Shown here: positions 46,766-55,943 of the stretch, piece by piece | How the letters are laid out: each line of letters opens with the position of its first letter | Position numbering within the stretch: the stretch's first letter is position 1 | Assembly: GCF_003261585.1 (NCBI RefSeq) | Contig: NZ_POVU01000005.1 | Coordinates: 1 to 64,000, forward strand | Source of the DNA: Acinetobacter sp. MB5 | Lineage (GTDB): Bacteria; Pseudomonadota; Gammaproteobacteria; Pseudomonadales; Moraxellaceae | Direction: 5' to 3' | Length of the DNA: 64,000 nt | Made by a program: the position numbers and the translations under genes | The notes under the pieces: model-generated | What the model was told of the DNA's origin: nothing | The model's database searches: none | The model's input: only the letters and a program-made list of their open reading frames with translations

Positions 46766-47065
46766 ATGCAAATAAATCAAAAATGTCTTCAAGCTCTCTT
46801 GAAAATTATGCAACAACAAAAAGCAACACAGCTTACACATGTCAAATTATGTAGCGGCAAGAAACGAAAAAAGCATATTGCCACAATGAATATATTTCGC
46901 GATGGTAGTGTGCAAGTTACTTGGAGTATTTCTGGCAATCATCAGTTGTCGTTGTATGATCATCCCAGTGCTGTACGTGCTTCTTTATATAAAGCAAATG
47001 GCGCTACATACTCTCATCTTTATTTAAATGGTCAAAGTCTTCGATCACTGGGCGTGTCACCGTAG
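46766..47065 (+). CDS. Hypothetical phage protein
   Basis: A 99-residue basic protein, rich in His/Lys, with its own promoter and a good ribosome-binding site. Not recognised. It is the last plus-strand gene before the minus-strand cargo block. Confidence 0.6.
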   Translation: MQINQKCLQALLKIMQQQKATQLTHVKLCSGKKRKKHIATMNIFRDGSVQVTWSISGNHQLSLYDHPSAVRASLYKANGATYSHLYLNGQSLRSLGVSP

Positions 47066-47209
47066 ATAACTATTAGAAACTCTGAAAATTAGCTAACTTG
47101 ACAGGATTTTTAGAATTCATGTCCGATCAAATCTGACCTAATATAGATTGGTCTAAAAGATGATCTAATTTTCGCACTTAAGTGCTTGAGCACATAAAGC
47201 AGCTTCATT

Positions 47210-47232
47210 AGCAGCAGAGCTAGTCTGCTGCT
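47210..47232. terminator. Hairpin at convergent gene junction
   Basis: AGCAGCAG (47210-47217) pairs with CTGCTGCT (47225-47232). No T-run, but it lies between convergent gene ends. A second palindrome, GCACTTAAGTGC, is at 47174-47185. Confidence 0.4.
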
Positions 47233-47249
47233 TAATTTAACTTTATTAA

Positions 47250-48509
47250 TTAAGAATCAGGTAGATTAATTCTCTCAAAATATTCCTGAACTAATTCTTT
47301 ATTTTTAAAGTATGAATCAAGAACTTGGGCTAAAAATAACTCGTTATTCATTTTTATATCGAATGGAATCATTGCATTATCTATTTTAAATGTTTTAATT
47401 TTTCTATGCCCTTTGGTATTAGCATCATTCAATCTTTCTTGATAACTATCTAGTGTATATATAATAAATTCATGATCCAAATGGGTTATAAAAAACTCCT
47501 CACCTAATGCTTTGTATTCAAGATGGATGACTTGTGTAACAATATCATCACCAGCCACTTCAAAATCAGCCATTAATTCTTCAAAAGTTAGACTTAGCTT
47601 CCCTGTATCATGGCTGATCCATAGGTTGTTTTCATATTCATTGATTGAATAAAACTTAGACAGTTTTGGTAAGGAAGATATTTGTAACCGTAATGGAGCA
47701 CCAAACTCTCGTTCCTCCATTATAGGAATAGAATCTGATACATAATCTATTCTGAATGATATATCCGACAGCATTTTATTTTGAATGAGTTCTTCGATGG
47801 ATGTAAGCAACTTTCTCGGAACTTTTATCCAGAAATGCTTACCGATACGATTATCATATATTGTTTGACTATCTTTATAATTATGGATTTGGATATTTTC
47901 ATTCAATTTAATGAGGCTATATTTGGAAAATTGATCATCCTCTTGGCATATGTTGATGCCAATTTTTTCATACTCACTTTTCACTACTTGGGAGTATTTA
48001 AAATTCAGTACAGCAGTCCTTGAATTTACTGCTTGATACTTGGAATACAATATATTTCCAATGCTGTAGTCTACATAATTTTCTTTTATGTACGTAGATC
48101 CATCCTCACCATTTATATATTTGTAGTAATTATTTAATATTTCTAATGTCCCTGGGCTCTCAATGAGATACTGGTTCAGGTGAGCAATTAGTTGTTCGTA
48201 GGTCGTTATCTTTAATTGATTTTCTATTAGTTCAAGCTGTAGTTTGTAATACATCTCAGCATCAGGTAGGCTACATCTATCTTCAAATTCTTGTAATATG
48301 GTCGCTTTAAGCTTCATGTAACCATTGGTGTAAGCACTCATCACTTTTGCCTGAAGATCTTCATCAGTCAGTGCAATTCTGAGAACAGGTCTTAATTTTC
48401 TGATAAAGATTGAGTCCTTCTTAACAAAGGCATAGCAAAATTTACCCAAGTTTGCAAAATTACATTTGTCTAAAGATAGTTCATTGATTTCTTTAAATAT
48501 ATTATCCAT
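47250..48509 (-). CDS. Unrecognised 419-residue prophage cargo protein
   Basis: I do not recognise this protein. It is soluble, mixed alpha/beta, with no obvious P-loop, signal or membrane helix. The C-terminal quarter (VIHLEYKALGEEFFITHLDH, IIYTLDSYQERL, KTFKIDNAMIPFDI, ELVQEYFERI) looks like a compact domain with many conserved-type aromatics. Downstream of xseA-xseB in the same direction, 146 bases apart. AT-rich. Opposite in direction to the phage late genes, as expected for accessory cargo. Confidence 0.75.
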   Translation of the reverse strand: MDNIFKEINELSLDKCNFANLGKFCYAFVKKDSIFIRKLRPVLRIALTDEDLQAKVMSAYTNGYMKLKATILQEFEDRCSLPDAEMYYKLQLELIENQLKITTYEQLIAHLNQYLIESPGTLEILNNYYKYINGEDGSTYIKENYVDYSIGNILYSKYQAVNSRTAVLNFKYSQVVKSEYEKIGINICQEDDQFSKYSLIKLNENIQIHNYKDSQTIYDNRIGKHFWIKVPRKLLTSIEELIQNKMLSDISFRIDYVSDSIPIMEEREFGAPLRLQISSLPKLSKFYSINEYENNLWISHDTGKLSLTFEELMADFEVAGDDIVTQVIHLEYKALGEEFFITHLDHEFIIYTLDSYQERLNDANTKGHRKIKTFKIDNAMIPFDIKMNNELFLAQVLDSYFKNKELVQEYFERINLPDS

Positions 48510-48576
48510 ATTTTGGGCTTTAATTAACTGTTATTCTAAATAACCGAGGTAATCTTTAGTGTCTCCACTTCGTAGA

Positions 48577-48675
48577 TCATGCACCTTCAGGTTCGCTATT
48601 TGAGTACTCATAATTCATACAATTACCGCAGCAACAACATGTAAGGATTTCATCATTATTCCTTAAATGTCTCAT
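48577..48675 (-). CDS. Possible Cys-rich microprotein
   Basis: A 32-codon frame starting inside the last codons of xseB (ATG at 48675) and ending at 48577. It contains TCCCCGNC, a dense Cys cluster. The overlap with xseB would allow coupling. Could be chance. Confidence 0.3.
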   Translation of the reverse strand: MRHLRNNDEILTCCCCGNCMNYEYSNSEPEGA

Positions 48676-48850
48676 CCAAAGCCTGTTGCACCGCTTCAAC
48701 ACGTGATTTACAGGCTTTATAAGCATCCATCGATTCTTCAACGATTTTCATCAAATTATCAATATCAGGTTCTTCCTGAGACTCAAGCAACTCAGCATTG
48801 CGTTTTAAAATGTCATAACCTTCTTTAAAGCTTAGTTCTTTATCTGTCAT
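48656..48850 (-). CDS. xseB: Exonuclease VII small subunit (prophage copy)
   Basis: A 64-residue helical protein of XseB type: LSFKEGYDILKRNAELLESQ, LMKIVEESMDAYKACKSRV, ALDETF. It overlaps the xseA 3' end by 11 bp. XseB subunits coat the XseA helices to form the active enzyme. Carried within the prophage rather than in a host locus. Confidence 0.8.
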   Translation of the reverse strand: MTDKELSFKEGYDILKRNAELLESQEEPDIDNLMKIVEESMDAYKACKSRVEAVQQALDETFKE

Positions 48851-50108
48851 TTGAAATTACCTGTGTAACATGAGCTTCAATTACGCCGTCTTGTATTTCG
48901 ACGGAAATAGATGAATCTGAAATCTGTTGAATGGATCGAATAGCTTTACCGTTTGAACGGACAATACCGTAACCCTTAGACATCACTTGCTTTGGGTTCT
49001 GCAGCAGAGTTTCTCTCAAAAGTGATTCAATTTGTGAGGATGCGGTCTTTAATTGCTGTTGAGCTAAATACTGCATGCGTTCTTTAGATTGATCTAAAGC
49101 TTTATTGCCAGTATTCAACTGAGCTTGAGCCAGAGTTTTAATGACCTTGATAAGCTGATCATTCTGGCTTTGATACGCCGTGATTTGATGATGAGATAGT
49201 AGCTTAATCGTTTGCAAGTAAGCCTGTGCTTCCTGAACACGCTCAACAATATGGTTTCTGATTCCAGCGATGACCTTACTTGGTGTGTCAAAAGAACGAT
49301 GAGCAACTTCATCTAAAATCGTTTTGTCTTTCTCATGTCCAATACCAACCCAAATAGGTACTGAGCGTTTACAGAGTAGGGCAGCAAGATCGTAATCATT
49401 CAAATAAGCCAAGTCATTAACGGTGCCACCACCGCGAATAATCACGATAAGATCTGGCGGAGCTTGGAAATCTTTGACCCATTGGCGCAGGCCAGCACCT
49501 AAAGACTCCATAATACTGGTTGCCGCAGTATTCCCCTGGAAAGTCGCCGTATGATAAACAAAATGACAAACGCCCGATCTCTCTAAAGCATCAGCATCCT
49601 TTTTGAAATCTCCTAAACCTGCAGCATTTTCAGGAGCAATCACCAGAACATTCTGAATATCAAAAGGAGCAGGGAGAGACTTATTCTTGTTTATTAATAA
49701 CTCTTGGGTTAGACGTTCAATGATTTGCTGATAACGCTTTGCAATGTCGCCTAAGGTAAATGCTGAATCAATGTCTTCAACATTTACCGAAAAACCATAC
49801 TGAGGGTCAAACTTAGCTCTAATCTTGATGAGCACGTTTAGATCACGTGCTAGCTCAATACCGCTTTCACGCTCAAACTTCATAACAATTTTGGCGGCCG
49901 TGAATTTCCATATCGTGGCTTTACAACTTGCAATGACTTTATCTGTCTCAGCTTCTTTTTCTGCAAGCTCCAAATAATAGTGGCCAGATTTGATACTTAA
50001 ATTACGGATCTCTGCCTTTACCCAAACAGGCTCATTGAAAGTGATTTGAATCACTTCCTGAACTGTAGATAAGTATTGGCTTAGGGATAACTGAAACTCT
50101 TCAGACAT
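48840..50108 (-). CDS. xseA: Exonuclease VII large subunit (prophage copy)
   Basis: A 422-residue XseA homologue: N-terminal OB-fold (VWVKAEIRNLSIKSGHYYLELAEK, about 28-51), then the catalytic core with IVIIRGGGTVNDLAYLNDYD (about 226-245), the GIGHEKDKTILDEVAHRSFDTPS stretch (about 262-284) and a long coiled coil. Degrades single-stranded DNA with its XseB partner just downstream. A full-length, apparently intact enzyme. Unusual cargo for a phage (see findings). Confidence 0.88.
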   Translation of the reverse strand: MSEEFQLSLSQYLSTVQEVIQITFNEPVWVKAEIRNLSIKSGHYYLELAEKEAETDKVIASCKATIWKFTAAKIVMKFERESGIELARDLNVLIKIRAKFDPQYGFSVNVEDIDSAFTLGDIAKRYQQIIERLTQELLINKNKSLPAPFDIQNVLVIAPENAAGLGDFKKDADALERSGVCHFVYHTATFQGNTAATSIMESLGAGLRQWVKDFQAPPDLIVIIRGGGTVNDLAYLNDYDLAALLCKRSVPIWVGIGHEKDKTILDEVAHRSFDTPSKVIAGIRNHIVERVQEAQAYLQTIKLLSHHQITAYQSQNDQLIKVIKTLAQAQLNTGNKALDQSKERMQYLAQQQLKTASSQIESLLRETLLQNPKQVMSKGYGIVRSNGKAIRSIQQISDSSISVEIQDGVIEAHVTQVISNDR

Positions 50109-50362
50109 AAGAATAGAAATTTATAGCATTGCACTAATACTAAAGCTCAAACATTACAGAGTACAATGTGATTTCAACCTAAAAATAACACTTTTGAAAA
50201 TGAACATTATCTTTTCCTTGTAGTGGCTCAAACCATTATCCAAATCGTTATTGTGTACTCTTAATTAATTGGATGAAAGATAATTGACCCAAAAAGGTAA
50301 GTGTGCTTCAGGAATGAGTAAGCCTACCTCTAGGGATAGGCTCTGCAGGTGATATTTAGTTA

Positions 50363-51397
50363 TTATTCATCATCAGTTTCATCAATATTTTCTGCACCAA
50401 TAATTCTTGATTCCTTATATCTTCCATTTAGGGTCAGTGTTTGAATTTTTAAAAAAATCTTAGCGTACTTCCATTCAGCCTGTTGTATAAGCTGTAGATT
50501 CTTTTGATCTAGAGAGTCATTTTCCAGAACACTCATCAACTCTTTATTATCAGAAACTCTTTGCAACCGAATCTTCCGGCTTGCCGCATTTGATGAGTCA
50601 ACTTCTAGCACACGGTACCAATCGTCAATACGAATTGGCTCCCATCTCGACTTTGGAGTAATAGACAATTCCTTAGCAACATCACCAGGAATAGAAACAA
50701 CTTTTTGAATTTCAGCCTGATCCGCATCTTGTACACTTTTCAATATTGATGTGTTCGTTTCAATCGCATGTTGTTCCATTCTTTTAATTCGCGGATCGAA
50801 TTGATTGGCTTTAGCCATTACTTCAGCAAATTTCTCATTTTGTGCTGCGAATAACTTGATGGTTTCTAAGCGTTCTTTTCTATCTTCTGTATGTTTCTGT
50901 TGTTCTAATTCTGCCTCACGAGCTTCTTTTTTTGAGGTCAAAATCTGTTGAAGAAAGTTCTTCCCAAAGTACAAAACCAAGCAGGATAAGATAATCACAA
51001 CAGCTTGAGTTGGGCTCATTTTACCAGCGGTACTCTCTACAAGTTTAAGACCAATGTCAGTTAAGTTTATATCGTAAGTTGAAGAACCATCTTCAACTTT
51101 AACTTCTATTTCTAAATCTTGGCGTTCAGTCTTTGTTAAACATTGAGTAGCTTCAGTATCATATTTAATCATTGCATATGATTTATAAATGCCAGACTGC
51201 AAATCAAGAAAACCATTCATAATTGAAGGGGTAATAGTCTGATGGTACTTTTCTCCTTCAACATGCATATGGTAAGTTGGCCAACCATCAAATTCCAAAT
51301 TTACATGATCAGTGTTAATTTTATTATTCAATATCAAATCAAGTAGTTCAATAGCCTGATCTTCATTGCTAATAACAAATTTTTCTAAGGCTGACAT
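50363..51397 (-). CDS. Unrecognised membrane/coiled-coil cargo protein
   Basis: A 344-residue protein with one membrane helix (about 129-147, TQAVVIILSCLVLYFGKNFL), followed by a charged coiled coil (about 152-200). A soluble N-terminal domain (about 1-120) and a C-terminal domain (about 235-335) flank it. Function unknown. Upstream are the 161-residue and DUF4145 proteins in the same direction, possibly one cluster. The 254-base gap to xseA (50109-50362) shows no gene. Confidence 0.7.
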   Translation of the reverse strand: MSALEKFVISNEDQAIELLDLILNNKINTDHVNLEFDGWPTYHMHVEGEKYHQTITPSIMNGFLDLQSGIYKSYAMIKYDTEATQCLTKTERQDLEIEVKVEDGSSTYDINLTDIGLKLVESTAGKMSPTQAVVIILSCLVLYFGKNFLQQILTSKKEAREAELEQQKHTEDRKERLETIKLFAAQNEKFAEVMAKANQFDPRIKRMEQHAIETNTSILKSVQDADQAEIQKVVSIPGDVAKELSITPKSRWEPIRIDDWYRVLEVDSSNAASRKIRLQRVSDNKELMSVLENDSLDQKNLQLIQQAEWKYAKIFLKIQTLTLNGRYKESRIIGAENIDETDDE

Positions 51398-51549
51398 TTA
51401 TATCCTCTAGTAAGGTAATCTCTATCAATTTAAATTTCTACATCTGATTTGCAATTTCAGACTTTTAAATTGATAGAGGTTTATTGTAAATATGTATATA
51501 ATTTAAATATTTATATACATGGTTGCTATTGGGTTTTAATTTTAATTAA

Positions 51550-52035
51550 TTATGCATTAATTGGGATTAACTGCAATTCCCATTGATTTCCAAAACGCTC
51601 GTTCAGATAGTTTTCAATACCAATTCTAGCTTTTTCAAAATGAATAGTTTTTAGTAGAACGGCATTAGTCCCTGTGGATATACCATATTTTGTAATGCCA
51701 TTCTCTGCATCACGAGATGTTGTTGTATTAGTTAATAAGACTAGAGCTTTATCATTTCGAATAACACGATCAATGTCTTTTAATTTTGGTGCTATTTCTG
51801 TAGGAATGGTTATTTGAACTACATGATAAGGATCAAGAGATACTGATTCAATAATATAGTCTACACCGCGAGTCATTCCACCACTGAAACATTGAGCTGT
51901 GTCATCTGCTGATCCAAAATCATCAAATAAACCATTCTTAATAGCTTCCTGACGAGAATCAGTTGTTATCATGTCTCCCTCACCGTCAGAAATTAGATAG
52001 CAATTATCAGGATATAGTTTGATTAAATATGACAT
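51550..52035 (-). CDS. Unrecognised 161-residue cargo protein
   Basis: Not recognised. Starts MSYLIKLYPDNCYLISDGEG and reads as a soluble alpha/beta protein without Cys clusters. Separated by 152 bases from the membrane protein gene below and 96 from the gene above. Confidence 0.65.
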   Translation of the reverse strand: MSYLIKLYPDNCYLISDGEGDMITTDSRQEAIKNGLFDDFGSADDTAQCFSGGMTRGVDYIIESVSLDPYHVVQITIPTEIAPKLKDIDRVIRNDKALVLLTNTTTSRDAENGITKYGISTGTNAVLLKTIHFEKARIGIENYLNERFGNQWELQLIPINA

Positions 52036-52131
52036 ATACTAGGCCTTCAATATTTTCAATTATTAGTGTTTTGTATAATTTAGATATGGTCATGGAACAA
52101 CCAAATTTTGGCAAGTTATTTTTGAAGAATG

Positions 52132-52425
52132 TTAATTCTTTCTTGGTCTACCTCCTCGGTTTTTTATGCTTATTTTTAGAATTGGAATAACAACATTTGG
52201 ATCATAAAGTTTCTTACGTTGGCTACCTACATTGAATGAATCGATCTTTTCAGAAATGGCCTCTCTCGACATTTGAAATCGTTTAGTGAGCCATGCTAAA
52301 TCGACAAGATCAGGATATTGTTCAGTTTCTAAAGCAATAACTGTCGCGCCGTGTATTGTATCTCCAAGGCATAATCTAGGTGGTGATTCGCTTTCTACAG
52401 TGATGAGATATTTTTGTTTGAACAT
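52132..52425 (-). CDS. Small putative DNA-binding protein with AT-hook-like tail
   Basis: A 97-residue protein. The middle (LAWLTKRFQMSREAISEKI, about 44-62) could form an HTH and the C-terminus (RGGRPRKN) resembles an AT hook. Lies 11 bases after the DUF4145 gene, so likely co-transcribed; possibly its regulator. Confidence 0.6.
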   Translation of the reverse strand: MFKQKYLITVESESPPRLCLGDTIHGATVIALETEQYPDLVDLAWLTKRFQMSREAISEKIDSFNVGSQRKKLYDPNVVIPILKISIKNRGGRPRKN

Positions 52426-52436
52426 TTCTGTAGCTT

Positions 52437-53246
52437 CTATTTCCTAAGTTGCTGTCTATGAGCTCTAGTAAGAGGGGCTTTGGTATCATTTATAATTTTT
52501 ACTATTTCATTAACTGTATCTTTTTCTGGATATAGTTTTTTTAGTAAGTCATCAATAATTTGAAATGAATCGAATAATTCATCGAAATTAATAGTATTGT
52601 CTTCATGACTGCCTGTATTCCCAATATATTTTATAGCTAACATCGAGTCCTTATATGGATAAAGATCATTACTAGGACTCATGTTCTGTATTCTGTTATG
52701 AAGTGAAATGAAGTCACCTTTAGTAGTTTGGGATTTAATTCCAAATTCTGTTGCTAAAATTTCAATTGCTATTCTAATTTTATTTGCTGCAGCACTTGGA
52801 GAATTTGGAGTAAGGCTAAAGGCTTCAATTATTATTTGCTTAACATCTTCAGGTGTTTTTTGTGGAATATTAAAAAAGTGAAGTGTTGGGTAAAAAAATT
52901 TGGGGTAAAAAATATCAATGTATTCAATCTCACATGGGCAAGAATAACCATGTTCATCTGTGTAAAAGTCAGTATATTCCTCAATCACAGAACCAGATCC
53001 AGAAGTTACAATTATCTCACCACATTTTGGGTTGACGCATTTTAATGTACCAGTATAAGTATATTTCATCCATTCTGGCTCAAAATAATCATTCTGATTT
53101 CGTTCCAATACACTAGAAACCTGTTCTTTCTGAAGCCATGTTGACTGATCCAAAATTAACGTAGGCTTATGGCATTCTGGGCAATTAAATGGAACGTCAC
53201 TCTCTTTGTTGAACGACTTTAAAAAATTTTTATAGTTTTCAAACAT
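52437..53246 (-). CDS. DUF4145 domain-containing protein
   Basis: A 269-residue protein. An N-terminal zinc-binding part has CPECHKP (about 22-28) and CVNPKCGEI (about 71-79). The C-terminal DUF4145 region (SPSAAANKIRIAIEILATEF; YIGNTGSHED) resembles HEPN-like helical domains that occur in defence and R-M loci. First gene of the minus-strand block, just left of the terminase genes. Confidence 0.75.
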   Translation of the reverse strand: MFENYKNFLKSFNKESDVPFNCPECHKPTLILDQSTWLQKEQVSSVLERNQNDYFEPEWMKYTYTGTLKCVNPKCGEIIVTSGSGSVIEEYTDFYTDEHGYSCPCEIEYIDIFYPKFFYPTLHFFNIPQKTPEDVKQIIIEAFSLTPNSPSAAANKIRIAIEILATEFGIKSQTTKGDFISLHNRIQNMSPSNDLYPYKDSMLAIKYIGNTGSHEDNTINFDELFDSFQIIDDLLKKLYPEKDTVNEIVKIINDTKAPLTRAHRQQLRK

Positions 53247-53340
53247 TATTTAGTACTACCTTTCCCGTAAGTTGTTTAGTTTATTGCTTACTTATCTTAA
53301 ATTGAACTTTCCCAATATACCCAAAAAAGAGATATAGAAC

Positions 53341-53355
53341 CTATCAAAGAATCTA
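53341..53355. repeat. Copy of an origin-flanking motif
   Basis: CTATCAAAGAATCTA here is identical to 45193-45207 inside the replication gene; the flanks (AAAATAAAAA, preceding CCCAA) are also similar. The rest of the 53247-53490 gap shows no gene. Confidence 0.5.
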
Positions 53356-53490
53356 AAATAAAAATGAAGTTCTTTTTTTTTAATAGAGTTTGTATCTTTC
53401 AATCTTTTAAGACATTTAACCACCCCCTCTAAGGCATGACCGCCGTGCAATAAATCAATGATCATTAAGCCCAAATGAGGTTTAGTGATC

Positions 53491-54150
53491 ATGTCAGAAA
53501 AGAAAGTAATTGATTGGGAAAAGATCGAGCTTGATTATCGGGCTGGTGTAAAGTCATTGCGCGAAATTGCAGCTGAACATGACATTTCAGATGGTGCAAT
53601 TCGTAAACGAGCAAAGCGCGATGATTGGTCCCGTGATTTATCCGCAAAAATTAATGCAAAAGCGGAGGATTTGGTACGCAAAGAGTTGGTACGCAGTGAA
53701 GTACGCACCCAAACCGCTATTTCAGAAAAAGAAACGATTGATGCTAATGCACATCAACAAGCCGCCGTAAGACTCTCTCAGCGCAAAGACATCCAGCGTT
53801 CACGTTCCATTGCCATGCAACTATTTGATGAGCTCGAACATCAAGTCGGTGTTGCAAATGTAGAGCTACTGGAAGATCTGGGCGAATTGATGCGTGATGA
53901 GGATGAAAAAGGCCAGGATAAACTCAACGACATTTACCACAAGATCATTTCATTACCTGGTCGTGTGAAGTCCATGAAGGATCTGAGCGATACGCTTAGA
54001 ACTTTGATTGCGTTAGAACGTCAGGCATTTGGATTAGACGATAAAGAAAATACTGCAGTCGATCCGCTTCAATCTCTACTTAACCGCATTGCCCAAGGTA
54101 ATAACTCTGCATTTTCACCAGTTGCGGAGGACAAAGACTATGCGAATTAA
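53491..54150 (+). CDS. Terminase small subunit
   Basis: A 219-residue protein. The N-terminal HTH (DYRAGVKSLREIAAEHDISD, GAIRKRAKRDDWSRDLS) is typical of small terminases that recognise the packaging site. A coiled helical middle follows. ATG 53491 has GAGG (53477-53480) upstream; a GTG six bases earlier is possible. First gene of the packaging module. Confidence 0.78.
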   Translation: MSEKKVIDWEKIELDYRAGVKSLREIAAEHDISDGAIRKRAKRDDWSRDLSAKINAKAEDLVRKELVRSEVRTQTAISEKETIDANAHQQAAVRLSQRKDIQRSRSIAMQLFDELEHQVGVANVELLEDLGELMRDEDEKGQDKLNDIYHKIISLPGRVKSMKDLSDTLRTLIALERQAFGLDDKENTAVDPLQSLLNRIAQGNNSAFSPVAEDKDYAN

Positions 54151-54259
54151 GCACATGTACGTGAATCTGACGCATGATTACCTTGCTCAAAACAATTTCA
54201 TGCACGTACACGCGCCTATTTCACCTCTATTTCGCACAGAATGGGGTGAAATGGCGTGA
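54140..54259 (+). CDS. 39-residue ORF between terminase genes
   Basis: ATG 54140 follows GGAGG (54126-54130), overlaps the small-terminase stop and ends in a GTGA overlap with the large subunit. Sequence is His/Met-rich (MRIKHMYVN, FMHVHAPISP). Position and overlaps argue for translation; function unknown. Confidence 0.5.
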   Translation: MRIKHMYVNLTHDYLAQNNFMHVHAPISPLFRTEWGEMA

Positions 54260-55929
54260 TTTATAATACAGAACTCAAACCCTTACCAACCAATGAACAA
54301 GAACTAGAGCGCTGTTTGGCTGATCCTAAGTGGCGTATTTTTAGTGGTTGCCTGTACAAGATCAAAATTAAAGGGGATGACTTCCGGGATGAGTACGGCG
54401 TATTGCAAGAAGCAGATACGTTTGAATTGCCATTTAAGCCCAATGATGCTCAGGTTAGATTCTTAGATCGATTGTGGTACCGCAATATTATTCTTAAAGC
54501 ACGTCAGTTGGGTTTCACAACACTGATTTGTATTCTATGGCTTGATCATGCCTTATTTAACGCCAATCAGAATTGCGGCATCATCGCCCAGGATCTTCCA
54601 ACCGTATTCAATATCTTTAAAGACAAGATTAAATTTGCGTACGATAGTTTACCGCCTGAGATCCGTGAGCGTTTCCCACTTAAAACCTGCAATAAATCAG
54701 AAATGGAATTTGCACACAACGGTTCAACCATCCGTGTAGCAACCTCATTCCGTTCAGGTACCATTCACCGTCTGCATATTTCTGAGTTTGGTAAGATCTG
54801 TGCCACCGATCCAGCCAAAGATGACGAGGTGATTACTGGTTCCATTCCAACCGTACCAACCAATGGTGTACTTGTCATCGAATCAACGGCGGAAGGTCGT
54901 AACGGTTCATTCTATCAGATGGTTCAAATCGCCCAAGCAAACTATGCAGCGCGTAAGAAACTAGGTCTTAAAGACTATCGCTTCCATTTCTATGCCTGGT
55001 GGCAAGAACCTAAGTATCGTCTCGATGCATCAAGCGTTCATATTTCGCATGAAGATCACCAAAACTTTGATGAGATAGAGGAAAAAGTTAAGCAAGAGAT
55101 GGGCATTGAATGCCATCTTGATCCTGATCAACGTGCTTGGTACGTCATTACTCGCGATAACGACCTGAAAGGCGATCAAGCGAAAATGTGGCAGGAATAT
55201 CCATCATTCCCTGAAGAAGCTTTCCAAGTGGCCAAAGACGGCAACTACTATGCCAAAGATATGCTGAAGCTAAGAAAGCGTGGTGGCGTGTGTTCTGTTG
55301 AAGTTCTAGATATACCAGTAAACACCTTTTGGGATATTGGGAACAGTGATGGCTGTTTTATCTGGTATCACCAATTAATGAATCAACAAGATCGTTTTAT
55401 TAATTGTTATGAAGCACACGGCGAAAACCTACAGCATTATGTGGCGGAGCTTACCAGTCATGGTTATGTATTTGGTACTCATTATTTACCGCATGATGCA
55501 GCACATCGACGTTTAGGTGATTTCAATAAATCTACACTAGAACAATTAGAAGATTTATTACCTGGTCATAATTTTGTGATTGTTCCTCGAATCACACTGT
55601 TGAATACAGGCATTCAATTAACTCGCAAGTGCATGAAAAACTACTGGTTTGATGAAAAGCGGTGTGACTTGGGTATTAAACGTATCGAAGGCTATCAGAA
55701 GAAATTCTCCAAATCAGAAAAACGCTTTATTGATGAACCCAACAAAGCCAATGGCTGTTCTGAAGGTGCAGATGCACTACGTCAGCATGCACAAGCCAAA
55801 GAATCAGGACTATTGGACGATTACGTCTATACGGCTAGCCAAAATCCTTATGGCCAAAGTACAAATAGCAGCAACCAAACCAAACAGCACGGTTATGTAG
55901 AAGCACCTGCACCTGACTGGCGACTTTAG
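54256..55929 (+). CDS. Terminase large subunit
   Basis: A 557-residue packaging ATPase-nuclease. The adenine/Walker region (RNIILKARQLGFTTLICILW, about 76-95), the LHISEFGKI Walker B-like segment, VIESTAEGRNGSF (coupling motif) and the C-terminal nuclease with FWDIGNSDGCFIW and YLPHDAAHRR are visible. Starts at GTG 54256. Confidence 0.9.
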   Translation: MIYNTELKPLPTNEQELERCLADPKWRIFSGCLYKIKIKGDDFRDEYGVLQEADTFELPFKPNDAQVRFLDRLWYRNIILKARQLGFTTLICILWLDHALFNANQNCGIIAQDLPTVFNIFKDKIKFAYDSLPPEIRERFPLKTCNKSEMEFAHNGSTIRVATSFRSGTIHRLHISEFGKICATDPAKDDEVITGSIPTVPTNGVLVIESTAEGRNGSFYQMVQIAQANYAARKKLGLKDYRFHFYAWWQEPKYRLDASSVHISHEDHQNFDEIEEKVKQEMGIECHLDPDQRAWYVITRDNDLKGDQAKMWQEYPSFPEEAFQVAKDGNYYAKDMLKLRKRGGVCSVEVLDIPVNTFWDIGNSDGCFIWYHQLMNQQDRFINCYEAHGENLQHYVAELTSHGYVFGTHYLPHDAAHRRLGDFNKSTLEQLEDLLPGHNFVIVPRITLLNTGIQLTRKCMKNYWFDEKRCDLGIKRIEGYQKKFSKSEKRFIDEPNKANGCSEGADALRQHAQAKESGLLDDYVYTASQNPYGQSTNSSNQTKQHGYVEAPAPDWRL

Positions 55930-55943
55930 AGAGATTTTTTAGC

